The notes beneath the pieces are model-generated. The model made no database searches and was not told the origin of the DNA. It saw only the letters and a list, made by a program, of their open reading frames with translations. Below are positions 59,685 through 64,000 of a stretch of DNA of 64,000 nucleotides, piece by piece. The stretch comes from Thermoflexaceae bacterium. Lineage in GTDB: Bacteria > Chloroflexota > Dehalococcoidia > Tepidiformales > Tepidiformaceae. The stretch covers positions 744,001 through 808,000 of the forward strand of contig JABTUD010000002.1 in NCBI GenBank assembly GCA_015075555.1, in the 5' to 3' direction. Position numbers and translations under genes: made by a program. Each line of letters starts with the position of its first letter. The first letter of the stretch is position 1.

Positions 59685-60626
59685 GTGGCATCGGCCGAGG
59701 AGCACCTTGAGCGATGGCGAGCCGCCGGCATCCTGGAAGCGGCGGCCGTTGAGCGAATCCGGGCTTTCGAGCGCGACGCATCGAGGGCAAAGGAGAGGGA
59801 GGAGGGGGGAGAAGGGCCCGGGATCCTTGAGGCGCTCATCTACCTAGGGATAGCCGTGACGGCGGTGGGCGTTATCATCCTGGTCTCGACGACGTGGGAA
59901 GACCTGAAGGACTGGGCCCGGACAGCCGTGGTCGCGGTCCCGGGACTGCTGGCGCTGGCGCTTGGGGCGGGCCTCTTGAGGCTGGACCGGCCGGGGATGG
60001 TGCGCGGCGGCCATATCGCATGGCTGACCGGGGGAGCGCTCATCTCCGGGGCAACGGCCCTGGCGGCCGATAGCGCCGGCTGGCACACCGACGATAGCCA
60101 GCTTGCCACGGGAATCGTTGCCACGGGGCTGGCGCTGGCCCTCTGGGCGGTGTCGCCGGGACATCCCCAGGTCATCGGCATTGCTGCCGGGACGTACATG
60201 CTCACGATTGCCCTGGGAGGGCGGTCGGACGAATTCAGCTTCCATGTCGCGGGCATCTCGCTTGTGTTGATCGGCGCCGCGGAGGTGGTGGCCACTGAGA
60301 GGGGTTGGCTTGAGCCCCGGCTCGCGGCGCGCGCGGCGGCATCGGCCGGGGTTACGTGGGGGGCGTTCTTCGCGGGGTTTGAGGAAGGCTGGGCCGAATC
60401 GCTGGTGTTCGTGGCCGGCGCGGGTGTGGTCGGGTTGAGCATCTGGCGCGGTTCGCTCTTCTACATGCTGGCAGGGGTGGCGGGCGTGTTCGGCGGCCTG
60501 ATCGCCACGATCACGCGCCACGTCGAGGATGAGACGACGGCTGCAACGATGCTGATTGTCATCGGCGCTCTGCTAATCGCTTCTGTAGTCTCAATTGCGA
60601 GGTTCAGGCCATGGGACAGGCAATGA
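59685..60626 (+). CDS. DUF2157 polytopic membrane protein
   Basis: A 313-residue membrane protein. A soluble N-terminal segment (EEHLERWRAAGILEAAAVERIRAFE) precedes about nine hydrophobic helices, including TAVGVIILVSTTWEDLKDWARTAVV split over the first pair, a DUF2157-like pattern. The function of this family is unknown. GTG at 59685. Its stop overlaps the next start (ATGA), so they form a unit. Confidence 0.75.
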   Translation: MASAEEHLERWRAAGILEAAAVERIRAFERDASRAKEREEGGEGPGILEALIYLGIAVTAVGVIILVSTTWEDLKDWARTAVVAVPGLLALALGAGLLRLDRPGMVRGGHIAWLTGGALISGATALAADSAGWHTDDSQLATGIVATGLALALWAVSPGHPQVIGIAAGTYMLTIALGGRSDEFSFHVAGISLVLIGAAEVVATERGWLEPRLAARAAASAGVTWGAFFAGFEEGWAESLVFVAGAGVVGLSIWRGSLFYMLAGVAGVFGGLIATITRHVEDETTAATMLIVIGALLIASVVSIARFRPWDRQ

Positions 60627-61348
60627 GCCCTCTGAGCCGGCGGCTCTGGGCGGCCGGGATAGTGGGGGGTGTTTGTGCGATCGTGGTTCTCGCCGTGCTG
60701 GTTCTCAAGTATGGCCGGTTCGACCCATCGCCGCCTTCGCTGGAGAAGAACCCCAACCCGGCAATCCCGGGGGAGCTCCTCTTCGTCGATGAGGACGGCT
60801 GCGTGGTACGGGCGCTGGCCTCGGGTGAATCACGCAGCCGGGTGGACTGCCCCGGGGCGGGCATCTGGGGGGTGTCATGGATAGACCGCGAGAAGATCGC
60901 CATTGGCCTGGCCAGTGCCGCCGATTCGGGGCGGCCCACCTGGACCGAATTCGACCTGGCCACGGGCAGCGAGCGAGACACGGGGATTATCGCCGATTAT
61001 TCCTGGGGCACACCGCGCACCGAATCGCCGCAGGGGGAGCAGGTGGTGATTGAGGAAGACGGGGAGGTGATCCTGGTGGCAGGGGTGGTCCGAACGAAAA
61101 TCGCGAGCTTCGAAGTGCCTCGCCACAGGCAGCCACAACTGGTGACATGGTCGCCCGATGGCGAATGGATGCTGTTGACCTACTGGGTGGAGCGCGACGA
61201 GGCACGCGAGCTGTGGATACTTAGCAAGGACGGGCGGACGAAGGGCACAATCGCGCGGCTGGATGCGTTTGGGCCAGTGGGGGCTTCATGGTGGATTGAT
61301 GGGCGCGGCTACCTGCCGGCGATTGGAGGGCTCCCCGCAGGGCGGTAG
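60623..61348 (+). CDS. membrane-anchored beta-propeller-like hypothetical protein
   Basis: A protein of about 241 residues with one N-terminal helix (GIVGGVCAIVVLAVLVL) and an external domain with repeated beta strands, such as PQLVTWSPDGEWMLLTYW and VSWIDREKIAIGL, like TolB/WD40 blades. Too short for a full propeller. ATG 60623 (ATGA overlap) or 60611 may be the start. Function unknown. Confidence 0.65.
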   Translation: MSPLSRRLWAAGIVGGVCAIVVLAVLVLKYGRFDPSPPSLEKNPNPAIPGELLFVDEDGCVVRALASGESRSRVDCPGAGIWGVSWIDREKIAIGLASAADSGRPTWTEFDLATGSERDTGIIADYSWGTPRTESPQGEQVVIEEDGEVILVAGVVRTKIASFEVPRHRQPQLVTWSPDGEWMLLTYWVERDEARELWILSKDGRTKGTIARLDAFGPVGASWWIDGRGYLPAIGGLPAGR

Positions 61349-61368
61349 CGCCGGAAGCCGGCGCACGA

Positions 61369-61944
61369 TCAGGTCGCGCGCCCTGCGAAGAGCTTCTCCT
61401 GGGCATCCATGCCGGAACGGGTCCGTTCCAGGGCCTCCATTGCCGCGGTAAGGTACGCGGCGGGGGTGGTGAGCCGCGGTTGCCAGGCTGCCCATCCCGC
61501 CCAGGCGCGCACGTAGATCCCGCTCCCGTTTGTGTTACGGGTGAAAGGGGCACGAGAGATGGCCGTCCGCACCCGGTGCGTGAATTGCTCACAGCCTTCA
61601 TCGCCGGCCTCGATGAGGAACACCACGAAATGCGTGAGGTCGAGCCTGTAGACGGCGTCGGACGCACGCGCCTCATCGACGAGGATGCTCGCGACGAAAG
61701 AGGCCGGGGAAGGCGGCTCGGGCCGCTCGCCGGTGGGCCGGAAGCCGGCAACGCGGACATCAAACACAGCGAGGGCGCTGGCATCGCCGTAGCGCAGGCA
61801 GCGGGCAATCTCGCGGCGGAGGAGGTCGCTCAACTGCCGTCGATTGCCGAGGCCCGTCTCGGGGTCCCTGGTCTGAGGCCGGGATGGGTCTTCGATTTCC
61901 GCGGGTGCGGCCTCCCCGCGGGCGTTGCGCCGTTTGCCGAACAC
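61369..61944 (-). CDS. degenerate GGDEF-domain protein
   Basis: A 191-residue GGDEF-like domain. DPETGLGNRRQLSDLL near residue 30 is the usual domain start, but the active-site GGDEF is replaced by DLTHF (RLDLTHFVVF). The R-x2-D inhibitory site five residues before it is kept (RASD). It probably binds c-di-GMP or guides a partner, without synthesising it. GTG at 61944, 36 bases after the active cyclase on the same strand. Confidence 0.8.
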   Translation of the reverse strand: MFGKRRNARGEAAPAEIEDPSRPQTRDPETGLGNRRQLSDLLRREIARCLRYGDASALAVFDVRVAGFRPTGERPEPPSPASFVASILVDEARASDAVYRLDLTHFVVFLIEAGDEGCEQFTHRVRTAISRAPFTRNTNGSGIYVRAWAGWAAWQPRLTTPAAYLTAAMEALERTRSGMDAQEKLFAGRAT

Positions 61945-61980
61945 CGGTTCTGCTCCCTCGTCCTGGTGGGGCGAAGCGGT

Positions 61981-62961
61981 TCAGGCCACTGATGGGCCGT
62001 CGTCTTCGCTTCGCGAGAAGAAGGGTGTCACTGCCGGCCGCAGGCCCTTGTGAGCGGAGAGCTGCTGGTCGGCAGCAGCGAAGAGCTCCGCAGGGTCGCC
62101 GGCGGGGCCACTGGCCACGCCGAACGAAACGCTCACGGGGATGTCCCCGTCCTGGCCCTCGTGGTTGAGGCGCTCGATCTCGTGGGCAATCCGCCGGGCA
62201 ATGCGGCGGGCGAGCTCCATATCGCCACCCCTGATCACCAGGCCGAAGTCGTCCCCGCCAATGCGGGCGGCAAAGTCGCAGCTTCGCACTGAGTGTGCGA
62301 CGGCCCTTGCGGCGCGCCTGATCATTGCATCGCCGGCGTGGTGTCCGTAGGCCTCGTTGACCTGGCGAGTGCCGGTGACATCGACAATGATGAGCGCGAC
62401 GGGTTCGCCCGCGCTGCGGGCTTCGGCGCACGTCCGCTGGAGGTGCTCGTCGAAGGCATGCCGGTTGCCAAGGCCGGTCATATGGTCGGTCCGGGCCTCG
62501 CGTTCGAGCCAGCGGACCATGGTGTCGCGCCGGCGCAGGGTCCGGTTTTCATCGACCGCGGCGAGGACGCGGGCGGTGACATGTTCGGCGTCATCGAGGA
62601 ACTGTTTGCTAATGAAGTCGTGGGCGCCGAGCTTGAGGGCGGGCAGGGCCTCGCGCGGGTCACCGGCGGCGAGGAGCACGACGGCGAGGTCGAGCCGGTT
62701 CTCGCGCACAAAGCGGACCAGGTCCGCGCCGTTGGGGCTCCAGAGCGAGCTTTCGATGAGAGCGACGTCGAAAGCGGGATCCCCCAGCATCTGTTCGGCT
62801 TCATCCAGGGAGCGCACGGAATGGACACGGAAACCGTGGTCACGTTCGAAGGTGGCGCGCAATCGCTTCACGTCGTCGATTTCGAGGTCAACGATGAGCA
62901 CACGCACAAGGGCGTGTTTCTGGGCCTGGAAGCCGGCAGGAGAGGGAGTCGATAGACGCAT
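61981..62961 (-). CDS. receiver-GGDEF diguanylate cyclase
   Basis: A 326-residue protein. The receiver (about 18-140) has Glu in place of the phospho-acceptor Asp (VALIESSLWSPNG) while the Lys is kept (DFISKQFLDD). The GGDEF domain (about 165-310) has the active-site GGDDF (ARIGGDDFGLVI) with an RSCD inhibitory site five residues before. It should make c-di-GMP and may be constitutively on because of the Asp-to-Glu change. ATG at 62961 with GAAGGTG upstream. Confidence 0.9.
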   Translation of the reverse strand: MRLSTPSPAGFQAQKHALVRVLIVDLEIDDVKRLRATFERDHGFRVHSVRSLDEAEQMLGDPAFDVALIESSLWSPNGADLVRFVRENRLDLAVVLLAAGDPREALPALKLGAHDFISKQFLDDAEHVTARVLAAVDENRTLRRRDTMVRWLEREARTDHMTGLGNRHAFDEHLQRTCAEARSAGEPVALIIVDVTGTRQVNEAYGHHAGDAMIRRAARAVAHSVRSCDFAARIGGDDFGLVIRGGDMELARRIARRIAHEIERLNHEGQDGDIPVSVSFGVASGPAGDPAELFAAADQQLSAHKGLRPAVTPFFSRSEDDGPSVA

Positions 62962-63055
62962 TCACCTTCTTTATTCGGCACTAGAAGGCGACTTCACGAG
63001 GGTTCCGTGTCCAAATCAGGGAAGTCCTGGTGAACAGGAGGGGTACGAGGTGGGG

Positions 63056-63280
63056 TCAATCCTGGAAAAGGGGCCCCCCGGGGTCGAGCACCGTGCCATC
63101 GAGAGCGACGACGGCGGGGCGTTCTTCGCAGTAACCATCGTTTTCGCACTTATCAAAGGTGAAGGCGCCGCGGCGCCGGTCGAAGCTTATCTTCCAGGCG
63201 CCGACGACGAGGTTGTCCTGGCCAAGGGCGAGCTGGGCCTGGAGGACTGCAATAAGCGCGGCGATCTCTTCACGTTTCAT
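63056..63280 (-). CDS. small hypothetical protein
   Basis: A 74-residue protein with an N-terminal helix (REEIAALIAVLQAQLALG) and a beta region (VVGAWKISFDRRRGAFTFDKC, a C-x5-C pair and VVALDGTVLDPGG). No family recognised. ATG at 63280, 58 bases after the MFS gene on the same strand. The balanced composition argues that it is a true gene. Confidence 0.55.
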   Translation of the reverse strand: MKREEIAALIAVLQAQLALGQDNLVVGAWKISFDRRRGAFTFDKCENDGYCEERPAVVALDGTVLDPGGPLFQD

Positions 63281-63338
63281 GAGGAACTACGGGCTCCGGT
63301 GGGTGATTGGGTGTCTCCAAGCGTATCAGGGGCCGGGC

Positions 63339-64000
63339 TCATTCGCCGCCCGAGGGAGTTACGGGGGCGGGAACGGCGGCACGCGGCAGGCCGGCCCGGG
63401 CAGCGATGGCGACAAGGGCGACGGCAAGGACCAGCAGGCCCATGGCGAGTAGCGCCTGGCGTTCACCTGCCCTGTCGGCGAGCACCCCGAAGGGAAGGCC
63501 GGCGAGGCCGTTCAGCCCCCAGGCGAGCATGGTGATGGACATCACGCGGCCGTAGTAGGCGGGCTCGGCCTCCTGCATCACGAGGGCGTTGTTCAGGAGC
63601 TGGAAGCCGCTGGCGCCGGCCCCGACGAAGAGCATGGCGATGAGAGCCTGGGCGAAGGTCTGCGCGAGCGCGGTGAGGGCGAGCGAGAGACCCAGGACGG
63701 CGGCGCCGGTGAACATGAGCCACCAGGCATGGCGGGAACCGGCCAGGCGGGCGAGCCCCAGCGTGACGATGAGGCCGGCAGCGGCGCCAATGCCGAGGAG
63801 CCAGCTCATATCGCGGGGATTGCGGCCGAGCTCGTTTTCGAGGAATCCCGGCAGGAGAACCTGGTACGAGAACCCGGTGATGACCACACCGATGAACGTG
63901 AGCGAAAGGAGCGCCAGGGTTGGCGTGCCGCCAATGTAGCGAAACCCGGAGAGGAAGTCGTCGCTGACGGAACGGGGCGGACCCTCACGGACAACGGTGG
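63339..64000 (-). CDS. MFS transporter (partial, N-terminus off window)
   Basis: The C-terminal 220 residues of a major facilitator: the frame stays open to the right edge. Hydrophobic helices include TLALLSLTFIGVVITGF, WLLGIGAAAGLIVTLGLA, LMFTGAAVLGLSLALTA and ALLAMGLLVLAVALVAIAA. A GVLADRAGERQAL segment near the end is the usual charged loop. The part seen is about half the expected 400 residues, lacking the first helices. Substrate unknown; the enterobactin-exporter-like (MFS_3) style is possible. Confidence 0.85.
   Translation of the reverse strand, partial: TVVREGPPRSVSDDFLSGFRYIGGTPTLALLSLTFIGVVITGFSYQVLLPGFLENELGRNPRDMSWLLGIGAAAGLIVTLGLARLAGSRHAWWLMFTGAAVLGLSLALTALAQTFAQALIAMLFVGAGASGFQLLNNALVMQEAEPAYYGRVMSITMLAWGLNGLAGLPFGVLADRAGERQALLAMGLLVLAVALVAIAARAGLPRAAVPAPVTPSGGE

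Noticed and set aside
1-64000. CRISPR array, integrase or prophage attachment sites
   Set aside because: No evenly spaced direct repeats, cas genes, recombinase or phage structural genes were seen; the only mobile element found is the IS481-like copy.

Overview
This 64 kb window is high-GC DNA from a bacterium, most likely a member of the Chloroflexota (Dehalococcoidia-like). The taxonomic call rests on gene families: a DUF2298/Chlor_Arch_YYY membrane protein, an Agl23 (TIGR03663) flippase-associated protein fused to NHL repeats, two exported proteins of styles common in that phylum, and dense operons with GTG/TTG starts and ATGA/GTGA/TTGA overlaps. No rRNA, tRNA or CRISPR array was found.

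Layout. 1-12042: the end of a NuoE-like gene, then a long minus-strand operon (FtsY, DUF2298 protein, GT-C-like membrane protein, Agl23-NHL, YbhN-like flippase, FAD amine-oxidase-like enzyme) that looks like lipid-linked glycan assembly, preceded by a diacylglycerol-kinase-like gene. 12043-18352: an unusual redox/metal-sensing locus. A two-component system and an ApbE flavin transferase sit between two mirror-image three-gene cassettes, each made of an Asp-rich exported protein, a single-TM low-complexity protein and a ferric-reductase-like haem membrane protein; the second haem protein is broken. 18253-25559: an anti-sigma/ECF sigma pair divergent from an HtrA protease, peptidyl-tRNA hydrolase, DinB-like protein, two paralogous methyltransferases and a glycosyltransferase. 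25560-28353: a structured leader, a soluble PRC/MgtE_N/CBS protein and an Nramp relative with altered metal-site residues. 28354-35000: exported proteins, a CoA-transferase, PdxS, and a copper/CuA-type operon (His/Cys membrane protein, SCO1, PCuAC, VKOR).

35168-46010: LemA, HtpX, DinB, RidA, Lon-N protein, NadA with a paired palindromic operator, acetoacetate-decarboxylase-like protein, three overlapping small genes including two paralogous RING/PHD-like zinc fingers, RNase III and SMC. 46011-50982: a large DUF11-repeat surface protein gene split by a 1284-bp IS481-like element whose 5-bp target duplication is still intact; removing the element restores the frame exactly. 50983-60000: thiolase, VapBC-type toxin-antitoxin, short-chain dehydrogenases, histidine phosphatase, LLM flavin oxidoreductase, degenerate receiver, and an Ltp2/DUF35-like pair. 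60000-64000: DUF2157 membrane protein, a membrane-anchored hypothetical, a degenerate GGDEF protein beside an intact receiver-GGDEF protein, and a partial MFS transporter at the right edge.

The best candidate for an undescribed system is 12043-18352, where ApbE, haem membrane proteins and exported poly-Asp proteins that each carry an SGAT tetrapeptide are controlled by a sensor kinase that itself has an Asp/His cluster in its extracytoplasmic domain.
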